This document shows positions 8,457-17,626 of a stretch of DNA of 64,000 nt, piece by piece; positions within the stretch are counted from its first letter, which is position 1, and each line of letters begins with the position of its first letter. A program made the position numbers and the translations under genes. The stretch spans positions 62,001-126,000 of the forward strand of contig CAZVNZ010000003.1 in assembly GCA_964628515.1 (NCBI GenBank), written 5' to 3'. The stretch comes from CAZVNZ01 sp964628515 (GTDB lineage Bacteria; Bacillota; Clostridia; Christensenellales; Christensenellaceae). The notes under the pieces were generated by a model that was not told the origin of the DNA, made no database searches, and was given only the letters and a program-made list of their open reading frames with translations.

Positions 8457-10310
8457 CTAACGGCTAATGTAGACCCCGATTATTTTTGCTAAAAATGCAA
8501 GTTGAGTTTGCTCTTGAAAGGATAGTTTCATAATATGAGAGCAAAAGTCAAAACCTACATAACCGATAGGCTCTCCCCCTTGCTTAATTAAGCATTGGAT
8601 AACATGAGTGGTATCTGTTTTATCAAAAAAGGCTTTTAAAGCAGGGTCTGCATTGGCAAATCCAATATTATTAATTCCGTAAGTGGAAAAATACTCGTAA
8701 TATTTTTTATCGGTAATGCCCGAAAAATGATGCTCCTCCAAAGGTTTTATATTGGAATTATTCCAGTATAAAGCCTTTTTTAGTGTGCCGCCCGACTCTA
8801 TAAAAGCATAGGCTCTGTCGTAGGGGAATATGGAATTGAGTACGTCCATAATAAGATTTGCGGAAGTCATAATGTCTTTAGATTCGTAAAAAATCTCAAA
8901 GATATTTGTAACAACGTCTGTCTCCATAACTTCTTCAAACTGTGCTTCCTCGTCCATTGCTGTACTTTCTCGAGGAGGAAGGGGATAGTTTTCTTCTATT
9001 TGCTCTTTGTCCTTATCAATATCTTTATAAATGCAGTATCTGTTTTTGCCTAAACGTTTGGCGGCATATAGGGTGCAATCCGCTTTTTTAAAAAGTTCTT
9101 CGTAGGTATAAGCATCGGTGGGGAAGTATGCTAACCCCAAACTTGCCGAAACGCTGTAATTTTCGTTTTGTCCCAAAAAAGACTCTCTTATTGCCATAAG
9201 TACACTGTTTACCTTTTGGATTACAATTTCCTCCGAGGGTATTTGGTACATATAAACTAAAAACTCGTCCCCCCCAATTCTGCCCACAACATCTGTGGTT
9301 CTAAAGCTGTGCTTTAGTTTTTCTGCAATATCTTTTATGACAGCATCTCCCACAAAATGCCCTAAGTTGTCGTTAATACTCTTGAAATTGTCTATATCTA
9401 TTATCATTAATGCACCGTTAGCGCTTTTGTTTGCGCCGTGCATATAGCTTTCTATTATGGATTGAGTGGTGGTTTTATTAAGTAAATTTGTAAGTGGGTC
9501 TTTTTGCGCTTTTTCTAAAAGTAATTGAGACTCCTTTTTTTCCGTATCTATATTGCTGATACTGCCTATTGCACTTCTGTACACCCCTTCTTTGTCTAAA
9601 ACGGCTGAGCCACGCAACTTACACCAAATATATCTGTTGTTGTTATTTGCAAGGCGAAGTTCGGTATCTTTGTGTTGCCCTCCATCTTTTAATGACTCAA
9701 AAAACTCCATAAAGTCCTCTATGTCGTCAGGGTGTATAAACTCCGAATCTAAAAAGCACTCGGGGAAATTATTTATAATAGTGTCTCCGTTAAAATATTT
9801 TGTAAAACTGTCCGAGCAATTAAGTGTTTTTTCCTCGAAAACGTACTCAAAAATTATGCTGTCCGAAAGCTCGGCGGCTACTCTGTATCTTGCTTCTATT
9901 ATTTTTAAATCTCTAAGATTATCCTCTAAAGCACGTTTGGTTTGTTGTAATTCCAAAAACATATCCGCCCGCTTTTTTAACTGCTCTGAGTTAAAAGGTT
10001 TTGCAATAAAATCTATTGCACCCACTTCTAAAGCCTTAAGCTCGGACTCCATACTGGAATCTGTGGTTAAAAAAATGGTAGGAGTATCTATATTTTTATC
10101 CCTAATAACTTTAAGGGTTTCGTAGCCGTCCATACCCTGCATATTAACATCGAGTAAAATTAAATCCACCGTGTTTTGCTCTAAATAATTAATAGCGCTT
10201 TCTCCGGAAGTTTCAAAATGCAAATCGTAATACTCGGAAATGGCATTACTGATAGATACATGAATAAATTTACTGTCGTCTACAACTAATATTTTACTTT
10301 TAATCCCCAT
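8457..10310 (-). CDS. response regulator with PAS and intact GGDEF domain (diguanylate cyclase)
   Basis: A 617-residue protein. REC domain at residues 5-120 (acidic D11-D12, phosphoacceptor D54, K104), PAS-like region at about 140-255, GGDEF domain at about 265-425, and a C-terminal GAF-like region at about 450-617. The active site GGDEF is intact at 346-350 and the product-inhibition I-site RTTD is at 337-340, five residues upstream. It should make cyclic-di-GMP from two GTP when phosphorylated. It is the last gene of a five-gene operon. Its stop is TAG with a TAA two codons later, of note because the genome encodes pyrrolysine. Confidence 0.88.
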   Translation of the reverse strand: MGIKSKILVVDDSKFIHVSISNAISEYYDLHFETSGESAINYLEQNTVDLILLDVNMQGMDGYETLKVIRDKNIDTPTIFLTTDSSMESELKALEVGAIDFIAKPFNSEQLKKRADMFLELQQTKRALEDNLRDLKIIEARYRVAAELSDSIIFEYVFEEKTLNCSDSFTKYFNGDTIINNFPECFLDSEFIHPDDIEDFMEFFESLKDGGQHKDTELRLANNNNRYIWCKLRGSAVLDKEGVYRSAIGSISNIDTEKKESQLLLEKAQKDPLTNLLNKTTTQSIIESYMHGANKSANGALMIIDIDNFKSINDNLGHFVGDAVIKDIAEKLKHSFRTTDVVGRIGGDEFLVYMYQIPSEEIVIQKVNSVLMAIRESFLGQNENYSVSASLGLAYFPTDAYTYEELFKKADCTLYAAKRLGKNRYCIYKDIDKDKEQIEENYPLPPRESTAMDEEAQFEEVMETDVVTNIFEIFYESKDIMTSANLIMDVLNSIFPYDRAYAFIESGGTLKKALYWNNSNIKPLEEHHFSGITDKKYYEYFSTYGINNIGFANADPALKAFFDKTDTTHVIQCLIKQGGEPIGYVGFDFCSHIMKLSFQEQTQLAFLAKIIGVYISR

Positions 10311-10363
10311 AAGTAATTTTCTCCAACAAAAATTAATGTTATTTTACCATATTTATTAAAAAA

Positions 10364-12241
10364 TCACAAGGGATTTAGGATATAATCGTTGTTAATAAAT
10401 TGTTGCAACTTCTTGCTTATGTGCTTTTTATAAAGAAATACAGATAATATTCGTGAAATATACCCAAGGGAAGCAATTTCCTCACCGCTCCACACCCTTT
10501 GTTTTGAGTAATCCGAAAAGCAAATATACCCAATAATTTCGTCTTTGTCGTACATTGCGCTGAGTAAAAAAGATTTTTTATTATCAAGCTCAAAATAATT
10601 TCCGTAGTCTTTTGCAAAACTTTGGGTATCGTTGCAAAAATATAAGCCGTCCGAGTTAAAACCGTCGAAGGCTAAAACAAATTCTGTCATATTAAATAAA
10701 GTACCCACAGGAGATGGGAATTCTACTTTTTTGTTACACCACTCGTAATCTTTTTTGACTTGAGTGTGTTTGCGGAATTTATAAATGCTGATACTATCAA
10801 GATAGTATTTTTTACCCACAATTTCAAGTATAATATTTATTGTTGTGGATAAATCTTTGGTTTCGTAAAGCATTTCAAATACGTTGTAGCATAAATCCTC
10901 GCAATAATATCTGGAAATAAAACTGTAAGATTCGTCCATAAGCGAATCTATAACAACATTTTTGTTAAGCATGTCTTCACAATATACTGTAAAACGCCCC
11001 TTTCCCTGACACTTGCTTGCATAAAGAGCGGTTGTAGCATTTGAAAACAGTTCCTCAAATGTATGGGAATTATTTTGAAAGAAAACGATACCTATACTTA
11101 CAGAAATATGATATTTCTTGTGCTCTCCCAAAAAAGTGAGTTTTAATGCTTCGCAAAGCTCTTTTGATTTAAAAATTGCTTCGCTTTCGTCATTAATACT
11201 GCGCATAAGAATAACAAATTCGTCGCTGCATAATCTGCCGGTAATATCGCTGTCTCTAAAAATTGTACGGATTTTTGTTCCAATATCCGCAAGGAGAGTG
11301 TCTCCAAACTGCCTGCCTAAATTGTCATTAATATTTCTGAAGTTATCTATATCTGCAAGGATAAACGCATGGAGTTCACAAAGTTTATTGGAAGAAATAC
11401 ATTTTTCAATTCTGCCTTTTGCTTCATCGCCGTTTAAAAGCCCTGTTAGTTTATCTTTTTTTGCATTCCAAATCCCACTTGCTTGAGACGCATTTTTATG
11501 AGTAACATCATTCATCATACCAATAGCACGCCACGGCTCGCCGGAATTTCTAAATATTGTGTTGTAATAAATGGAATACCAAACAATGCTGTCGTTTGGC
11601 AATTTAAACTTAACTATACATTCAAAAGAGGGTTTGGTGCCATTAACAATATCATCTATTATCCCCTTAAACTCCTCTAAATTTTCTTTGTCGATAATGT
11701 CTGTTGTATTAAAAAAGGTTTCGGGGAAGTTTTCAAAATAATCGGGTATTTCAAATTTTGTTGCAAAACTTCGGGAAAAACTTATAGTATTTGTAGTATA
11801 ATCGTAATCAAACAAGGCAGCATCCGCTTTATCCAAATATGTTTTGGAAGGGAAATTTAACTCTTGGGAGTTTTTTTTGTATAAGTTTATATGTGCCTTT
11901 ACACGAGCTTTTACAATAGCGTCTTTTACCGGTTTGGTAATATAATCAACGGCACCGTAAGCAAAGCCCTTTTCTTCGTCTGTTTCGTCATTTAATGTGG
12001 TTAAAAATATAACGGGAATATTTGTGGTTTCTTTGTGTGCTTTTAGCTGCTCTATAACCTGATACCCGTTTACTTTAGGCATAATTATATCAAGCAATAT
12101 AAGTGACGGTTTTACGAAAGCTGCCATTTCAAAAGCATTTTCTCCGCTTATTAAAGGAAAAACCGCATAATCCTTATTTAATATTTGTACAAGCTTTTTA
12201 ATTATTAGCTTGCTGTCATCAATTATTAATATTTTATCCAT
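10364..12241 (-). CDS. response regulator with PAS and degenerate GGDEF domain
   Basis: A 625-residue paralogue of its downstream neighbour: REC (residues 1-118, phosphoacceptor D51), PAS-like (about 135-250), GGDEF-like (about 255-415) and a C-terminal GAF-like region. The catalytic motif reads CSDEF (338-342) instead of GGDEF, while the I-site RDSD (329-332) is kept. It may therefore bind cyclic-di-GMP without making it, or act through dimerisation with the intact paralogue. The ATG follows an AGGGGG site. The upstream gene ends in an amber codon in the same frame, with 13 sense codons in between. Confidence 0.85.
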   Translation of the reverse strand: MDKILIIDDSKLIIKKLVQILNKDYAVFPLISGENAFEMAAFVKPSLILLDIIMPKVNGYQVIEQLKAHKETTNIPVIFLTTLNDETDEEKGFAYGAVDYITKPVKDAIVKARVKAHINLYKKNSQELNFPSKTYLDKADAALFDYDYTTNTISFSRSFATKFEIPDYFENFPETFFNTTDIIDKENLEEFKGIIDDIVNGTKPSFECIVKFKLPNDSIVWYSIYYNTIFRNSGEPWRAIGMMNDVTHKNASQASGIWNAKKDKLTGLLNGDEAKGRIEKCISSNKLCELHAFILADIDNFRNINDNLGRQFGDTLLADIGTKIRTIFRDSDITGRLCSDEFVILMRSINDESEAIFKSKELCEALKLTFLGEHKKYHISVSIGIVFFQNNSHTFEELFSNATTALYASKCQGKGRFTVYCEDMLNKNVVIDSLMDESYSFISRYYCEDLCYNVFEMLYETKDLSTTINIILEIVGKKYYLDSISIYKFRKHTQVKKDYEWCNKKVEFPSPVGTLFNMTEFVLAFDGFNSDGLYFCNDTQSFAKDYGNYFELDNKKSFLLSAMYDKDEIIGYICFSDYSKQRVWSGEEIASLGYISRILSVFLYKKHISKKLQQFINNDYILNPL

Positions 12242-12280
12242 AATACCCCCTGAAGCCCCTATAATTAATTTATTGATTTG

Positions 12281-13450
12281 CTACTTTTTTCGTAAACTTT
12301 TAGCCAAAAATTCCTCTTCTTCGGCTATGTTTATTACATCTAAAAACGCCTCAAGCACTTTTGGGTCAAACTGTTTTGCCCAAGTATTTGTAATTGCTGT
12401 TATTGCACCTTTTACGGTGTAACGTTGCCTGTAACCGCTGTCTGTAAGCAGTGCATCGTAAACATCGGCTACACTTAATATTCTTACACTTAACGGTATT
12501 TGGGTGCCACTAAACCCTTTAGGATAGCCTGAACCATCAAACCGCTCGTGGTGCATCAGCGCTAATTCTACCGCCATTTTAAGCATGCTGTTATCGGGAA
12601 ACTTGTCCTTTGCTCTAAGCAATATGGATGCCCCACTTTGTGTATGCTTTTCCATATCCTTCCTGTTGGTAGGTGTGTATTTCATTTTAGAGCCAAGCAA
12701 ATTAGAAGATAGCGTACCCATTCCGCAATCGTAAAGTGCGGAAGCATATATAATATCGTCCAAAAAATCTTCATTTAATATATCCGAAAACTCATTGTTT
12801 CTCATTAATTTTCCGCATATTTTACCGCATAAACTTTGCACACGTCTTATAGACCTGCCCAAAACGGCGGTGTTTGTTTCCACAAAGCCCGTCATAATTT
12901 CCACAACCGCCATTTGTGCACTAAATTTGTTTTTATGCAAAATTATCAGCTTTTCTTGAATTCTTAACCGCTCCTCGTATTCTTGCTCTAATTTATCCTT
13001 TAGATATGCGTTATACTGTGCACTATGCTTTGCAAAAAAAGCTATTTTAAGATGGGCTTTTACCCGTGCGCAAACTTCTTCAAATGCAAAAGGTTTTGTA
13101 ATATAATCTACACCACCTACGGAAAATGCCTGCACTTTGCTGTTTACATCGTTCATAGCAGTAACAAATATTATGGGAATATCTTTAAGCGAAGGGATTT
13201 CCTTCATCTTTCGAGCAACCTCAAAGCCGTTCATTTCCGGCATATTTACATCTAAAAGCACAATATCCGGAGGGTACAACTCCAAACTTTGCAATGCCTC
13301 CTCCCCCGATTGAAAGGAGTAGGTTCTAAATCCGGCATCCTTAAGCATGCGATTAAGCAAGCGGATATTTTCCACAATATCGTCTATAATTACCACAGAG
13401 CTGTTGGTTACGTTGTTAAAATCTATACTGCAATCAAAATCATTATCCAT
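12281..13450 (-). CDS. response regulator with degenerate HD-GYP domain
   Basis: A 389-residue RpfG-like protein: REC domain (residues about 17-135, phosphoacceptor D67), a coiled linker, then an HD-GYP-like domain (about 185-375). The HD pair is changed to Tyr-Asp (240-241) and the following lysine of HDxGK is methionine, although HHE (300-302) and GSGYP (307-310) remain. HD-GYP enzymes hydrolyse cyclic-di-GMP with a two- or three-metal centre that needs the lost histidine, so activity is doubtful. The ATG at 13450 is preceded by GGGGGA. It ends in TAG, in frame with the next gene. Confidence 0.82.
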   Translation of the reverse strand: MDNDFDCSIDFNNVTNSSVVIIDDIVENIRLLNRMLKDAGFRTYSFQSGEEALQSLELYPPDIVLLDVNMPEMNGFEVARKMKEIPSLKDIPIIFVTAMNDVNSKVQAFSVGGVDYITKPFAFEEVCARVKAHLKIAFFAKHSAQYNAYLKDKLEQEYEERLRIQEKLIILHKNKFSAQMAVVEIMTGFVETNTAVLGRSIRRVQSLCGKICGKLMRNNEFSDILNEDFLDDIIYASALYDCGMGTLSSNLLGSKMKYTPTNRKDMEKHTQSGASILLRAKDKFPDNSMLKMAVELALMHHERFDGSGYPKGFSGTQIPLSVRILSVADVYDALLTDSGYRQRYTVKGAITAITNTWAKQFDPKVLEAFLDVINIAEEEEFLAKSLRKK

Positions 13451-13463
13451 AACTTCCCCCGTA

Positions 13464-15872
13464 TTATTTGCCAATTAGTTTAAGTATTGCTTTTCTGTTA
13501 AAATTGTTGGAATATTCTATTAGTTTTGCCGAGAATACCGAGTATCTTTCATCTAAGCATTGTGCTTTTTCCACTACTGCATCAAAATCTCCTTTAAATA
13601 CCATATTTGCAATTTCTTCTGCCAAACTGTCCTCAATTACTATTGTTTCTATTTCCTCCTCCGCATCTATTGCACTTGGAGTTGTGTTACTGTATATGTA
13701 TTCTATGTTGGATATTCTTCCAAGTGCACATAAAAAATCCTCTAAAATAAAAGGTTTTGTAATAAAGTAGTTCATCCCTGCGGTGTAGGTTTCTTTTTTC
13801 ATACCAATGTTGGAGGTTAGCGCTACTATGGGTACTCTGCAATTTTTTACTCTTATCCGCCTTACTGCGTCCAAACCGCTTATATCATCAAACTTAGTGT
13901 CCGTTACTATGCAATCGGGATTGTATTTATCCACACTTTCTATAAGTTCGACACCGTTTTTAATTTGTATTACCTCAAATCCAAGTTTGGTAAGTATTGC
14001 GTTTAGCATATTGCGATTTTCTGCACGCCTGTCCGCAACTATTAGTTTAAAGGGCTTTTTTAAGCCTGTAACCTTGGAATAATCGTATTGGTTGCCCTTA
14101 TGAGAATTTTCCGCTAATTCTTTAGCCACAAAATCCATTCTGAAAATACTGCCTTTGTTTAGTACGGATTCTAAAATAATTAAATCTCCGCCCAAAAGCC
14201 TTGAGTAATTTTTGCTTATTGCCATACCAAGACCGGTACCCACACCACTGTTAATGCCCGAGCTTGTTTGCTCAAATGCCGCAAAAACCTGCTCTTGCTC
14301 GTGGGGGCCAATTCCCGGGCCGTTATCTGCAACATCTACTATTATGCGTATTTTATTATCGTCTAAATTTTCTTGAGATACAGAAATTGTAATGCAACCT
14401 TCTTTAGTAAACTTTATTGCATTGCTGATTAAATTATAAAGAATTTGCCTAACCTTGCTTTCGTCGCTGGAAATGTATTTTGAAAGCTCTTTGCAAATAT
14501 TGGTTTTAAGCTCTAAACCTTGCCTTACAATTTGTGGGGTAAAGGTTTTTACCGTATTGTTAAACAGGCTGTGGAGGTTAAAGGTAGACTCGTTTAATTT
14601 AACCTTGCCTGCTTCTATTTTACTGATATCCAAAATTTCGTTTACCAAAGAAAGCAAGTGATTTCCGCTTCTGCGTATGGTTTTTACGTACTCCATATCG
14701 CTCTCGCAAATACTGTTGCTCATCTCAAGTAGTTGAGAGTAGCCTAAAATTGCGTTCATGGGGGTTCTGATTTCGTGGCTCATATTTGCAATAAAGGTGC
14801 TTTTAGCCTTGTTTGCAACGTGAGCATCCTCCTGCAACCGCACAAGCTGAGTTTCGTCTATGTGCAACTCAAGTATGGTTGCAATTTTGTTGTTGCTGTC
14901 CTTCATTACATTTCTGTACCGCTTAATATGCTGGATTTTACCGTTTTTAATTATGGTGTTCATCTTAACTTCGGAAACAGAAATACCCGTTACAAAAGGG
15001 CAATCTGGACACGGCTTGCCGTTGTTGTTTATTAAATCGTAGCATTTTGTGTGAGGATTTATACGCAAGCCGGACAAGTAACTTTGAGTGTTAAAATATC
15101 TGACTCTAAAATCTTTATCTATAATACGCATAGGAATGGGTATTGCCTCAAAAAAGTTGACAATTACGGAAAATGAGTTATTTGCGGTTTTAAGTAAATC
15201 CGCATACTTGCCTTTTGCGTTTATTACGTTAATTTCCGTGTGTAAATCCCCCTCGGCAAAGACTTCCGTGGCTTTTGCCAAGTTTGTAATTATATGCTCT
15301 ATATTTTCCACCGTATTTCTAAATTCTCTTTGCACCATTTTTTGATGCTCGTAAATAGGAATTAAATAAGGCGCGGTAGGGCGACTGCCTATTTCCACCG
15401 AGGCATTTTCAAAATCTCCGGAAGAAAGCTTTTGCAGTGCATTTAGCCTGGCATTTAGCAGATGCTCATAATAATTAAAAATAACGGATTTTTCGTTTTC
15501 TAACTCCGCCTCTTTGGAAATATCCGTAAAACTCAATATAAATAGGGAAGGAGTACCTTCCAACTCTTTTACGTTTAAATTATACACTTTGCCTAAAGTA
15601 AATATTTTTTCTGTAATTTCTACCTCTTCGTAAAGACATTTATTTATGCAAGAAACTATATTAAGCACGGAATCTATACTTAATTCGCTGATTTTTTTAC
15701 CTTCTTTTAGTTTTACACCTTTTTCTAAAGCGGTGTTTTTTATTATTTTGTTAGCAAACTTAATTATATGGTGTTCGTTTGCAATAATTACACCTAAAGG
15801 TAAACTATCCAAACTATTTACAATTTGCTGTTGTGCTATCGATATTTCATTAGTATTCATATTCGATGCCAA
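13464..15872 (-). CDS. hybrid sensor histidine kinase
   Basis: About 800 residues. N-terminal PAS-like region (about 15-125), a helical linker with a HAMP-like stretch (about 150-235), a second PAS domain (about 240-355) holding the cysteine motif KPCPDCPF, a HisKA domain with phospho-histidine in ANMSHEIRTPMNAILG, an HATPase domain with DNGPGIG and GTGLGMAIS boxes, a C-terminal REC domain (phosphoacceptor in VTDTKFDD) and a short helical tail. No membrane segment is evident, so it is probably cytoplasmic. The start is uncertain: TTG at 15872 or ATG at 15860, neither with a strong ribosome binding site. It is the likely phosphodonor for the neighbouring REC proteins. Confidence 0.85.
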   Translation of the reverse strand: MASNMNTNEISIAQQQIVNSLDSLPLGVIIANEHHIIKFANKIIKNTALEKGVKLKEGKKISELSIDSVLNIVSCINKCLYEEVEITEKIFTLGKVYNLNVKELEGTPSLFILSFTDISKEAELENEKSVIFNYYEHLLNARLNALQKLSSGDFENASVEIGSRPTAPYLIPIYEHQKMVQREFRNTVENIEHIITNLAKATEVFAEGDLHTEINVINAKGKYADLLKTANNSFSVIVNFFEAIPIPMRIIDKDFRVRYFNTQSYLSGLRINPHTKCYDLINNNGKPCPDCPFVTGISVSEVKMNTIIKNGKIQHIKRYRNVMKDSNNKIATILELHIDETQLVRLQEDAHVANKAKSTFIANMSHEIRTPMNAILGYSQLLEMSNSICESDMEYVKTIRRSGNHLLSLVNEILDISKIEAGKVKLNESTFNLHSLFNNTVKTFTPQIVRQGLELKTNICKELSKYISSDESKVRQILYNLISNAIKFTKEGCITISVSQENLDDNKIRIIVDVADNGPGIGPHEQEQVFAAFEQTSSGINSGVGTGLGMAISKNYSRLLGGDLIILESVLNKGSIFRMDFVAKELAENSHKGNQYDYSKVTGLKKPFKLIVADRRAENRNMLNAILTKLGFEVIQIKNGVELIESVDKYNPDCIVTDTKFDDISGLDAVRRIRVKNCRVPIVALTSNIGMKKETYTAGMNYFITKPFILEDFLCALGRISNIEYIYSNTTPSAIDAEEEIETIVIEDSLAEEIANMVFKGDFDAVVEKAQCLDERYSVFSAKLIEYSNNFNRKAILKLIGK

Positions 15873-15892
15873 GAGGCAATATTTTTGCCTCT
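15872..15892. other. perfect hairpin at the start of the hybrid kinase gene
   Basis: AGAGGCAA (15872-15879) and TTGCCTCT (15885-15892) form a perfect 8-bp stem with a five-base loop, 45 nt downstream of the preceding gene. No U-run follows on the minus strand, so it is not an ordinary terminator. It overlaps the candidate TTG start and could affect translation or message processing. Confidence 0.5.
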
Positions 15893-15937
15893 GTAAATCC
15901 TTTTTGTAATAATAACGCTTAATGCCCGTATGGCAAC

Positions 15938-17044
15938 TTAGTTTTTATTATCATCGTAATCCAATAAATCTGTGTATATTTTGTTAAATTCCTCTCTGCA
16001 TTTTTCAAAAGCGGTTAGCAATTTTTCGGAAAAATGGGTGTTTTTTAAACCAAAAATCATATTACATACTTCCTGTGCGGCAATAGGCGTTTTGTAAGGG
16101 CGTTTAGAGCGCAGGGCATCGTAAACATCCGCAACTGCCATAATTTGCGCACAAATGGGTATTGCCTCGCCCTTTAAACTGTGGGGATACCCTGTACCGT
16201 CATATTTTTCGTGATGATGCAGTATAATATGGTAGCCCATATCACCATAGGGTGTGTTTTGCATTTTACTGCGCACCGCTTCAAAAGTTTTTGCACCTAT
16301 TATTGTGTGAGTTTTCATATGCTCGAATTCTTCGGGTGTGAGTTTACCCGGTTTTAGCAAAATTTTATCCTCTATACCCACTTTGCCAATATCGTGGAGT
16401 GCGGCTGCGGATTTTATTGTGTATATAAAATTTTCGTCCACTTCCTTTTCCGTTAGAGAGAGCTGTTTAGCCAAAGATTCGCAATAATAACCCACCCTTT
16501 CAAGATGAAGACCTGTGTCTGTGTCTCTGCACTCGGAGAGTTTTGCAAGGGCAAGAATGGTGGCATCTTGCGCCTCTAAAAGCCTGTTGTTTATCTGCAA
16601 AATTTCGTTTAGTTGTTCATTTACTTTTTTTTCTAAGGAGGCATTTAAGTTGTTTAGCTGGTTTTGCAAACGGCTTATTTTTAAATGAGTACCAATGCGC
16701 TCGGAAACTTCCTCAATTTCAAAGGGCTTGGAAATATAATCCACACCGCCGTTTTTAAAAGCAAGCACCTTACTTTGTACGTCGTCTAATGCGCTGATAA
16801 ATAATACGGGAATATTTTCATGAGTTTCTTTTATAATTCTGCATGCCTCAAATCCGCATAAATGGGGGAGGTTAATATCCATTAAAATAAGTGCCGGCGT
16901 ACAAAGTTTTAGTGCCTCTATGGCATCTATTGGGTCTGTAAATGCGGCAGTAGTGCAGTTTATGGATTTTAACATTTCTTTTAAAAGCACTAAATTTTCC
17001 GTTGTATCGTCTACAATCATAATTAGCCTGTTTTCTTCGGACAC
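15938..17044 (-). CDS. response regulator with intact HD-GYP domain (cyclic-di-GMP phosphodiesterase)
   Basis: A 368-residue RpfG-type protein. REC domain at residues about 5-120, a helical linker, and an HD-GYP domain at about 165-350 with every hallmark: ALHDIGKVGI, KTHTIIGA, HHHEKYDGTGYP and IMAVADVYDAL. It should hydrolyse cyclic-di-GMP. It opens the five-gene operon. The GTG start has AGGAG at 7 nt. The intact HD-GYP here and the intact GGDEF at the other end of the operon form an opposing pair. Confidence 0.88.
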   Translation of the reverse strand: MSEENRLIMIVDDTTENLVLLKEMLKSINCTTAAFTDPIDAIEALKLCTPALILMDINLPHLCGFEACRIIKETHENIPVLFISALDDVQSKVLAFKNGGVDYISKPFEIEEVSERIGTHLKISRLQNQLNNLNASLEKKVNEQLNEILQINNRLLEAQDATILALAKLSECRDTDTGLHLERVGYYCESLAKQLSLTEKEVDENFIYTIKSAAALHDIGKVGIEDKILLKPGKLTPEEFEHMKTHTIIGAKTFEAVRSKMQNTPYGDMGYHIILHHHEKYDGTGYPHSLKGEAIPICAQIMAVADVYDALRSKRPYKTPIAAQEVCNMIFGLKNTHFSEKLLTAFEKCREEFNKIYTDLLDYDDNKN

Positions 17045-17097
17045 AGTTATTCTCCTGAATTATAAAATTTGCTGTAAATATGCACAGTTTGATAAAA

Positions 17098-17137
17098 TAC
17101 AATCCGGCTTGAGAGTGGGGGTTAAGCCGATGTTGTA
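17098..17137 (-). other. structured 5' leader hairpin of the cyclic-di-GMP operon
   Basis: TACAA/TTGTA (5 bp), a short internal loop, and CGGCTT/AAGCCG (6 bp) close a 13-base loop within the untranslated leader of the signalling operon. It does not match the cyclic-di-GMP-I riboswitch pattern as I know it. The role is unknown. Confidence 0.4.
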
Positions 17138-17234
17138 CATCCAAAAGTTACTCTAAACATTTGTGTTTTGTAGCTGTTTTATTTATGTTTTGCACACATA
17201 AACTTTGCTTTAGCTACTCTAAAATTATAGTTTC

Positions 17235-17263
17235 ATTTTACTATATAGGTAATTGTTATGCAA
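17235..17263 (-). promoter_or_regulatory. promoter of the cyclic-di-GMP signalling operon
   Basis: On the minus strand TTGCAT (17258-17263) and TAAAAT (17235-17240) are separated by 17 bp. Transcription would start near 17228 and give a leader of about 185 nt before the GTG at 17044. The rest of the 17264-17626 gap is AT-rich with no open frame of note, apart from the terminator candidate next to the pyl operon. Confidence 0.6.
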
Positions 17264-17564
17264 TATAGCTTAAGCTAAGTAAGTACCCTATGCACTTTAT
17301 ACCCAAAAATATATAAAAAAAACAGAAAAATTTAGTATACATTATTACGCATTATAATAGCAACATATTAAGTAAATGATAATAAATATCGAAATTTACG
17401 ACCGCTAAAATGGCAAATGTGAAATTTACACACAAAAAAATGGAATAATTTCATATTTAAATGTAAAGTACAAATTGCTGAAATATGTATTTTAAAGGCA
17501 AATTAAAACTTATTTTGCTATAAAAAATATAATTTTACAATACCATAAAAATAAACAAATGCAA

Positions 17565-17597
17565 ATCTCACGTTAGTGAAATTCACATTTGCTTATA
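17565..17597 (-). terminator. candidate terminator of the pyl operon
   Basis: Downstream of the DUF1638 stop, GCAAA and TTTGC arms enclose an inner TTTCAC/GTGAGA stem with a four-base loop and a bulge, followed on the minus strand by ATTTGTTTATTTTT. A partial inverted copy of the same sequence lies at about 17413-17431. The pairing is imperfect. Confidence 0.4.
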
Positions 17598-17626
17598 TTG
17601 GTGGGGGGGGTGTATGTAATTGAAAG

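Noticed and set aside
9553..10125. open frame of about 190 codons on the plus strand inside the GGDEF gene
   Set aside because: It is antisense to a well-supported multidomain gene, has a composition typical of a shadow frame and shows no recognisable domain.
17602..17610. run of nine or more G residues as a quadruplex or regulatory element
   Set aside because: A single G-run without further G-tracts nearby cannot form an intramolecular quadruplex; it may be a slippage tract only.
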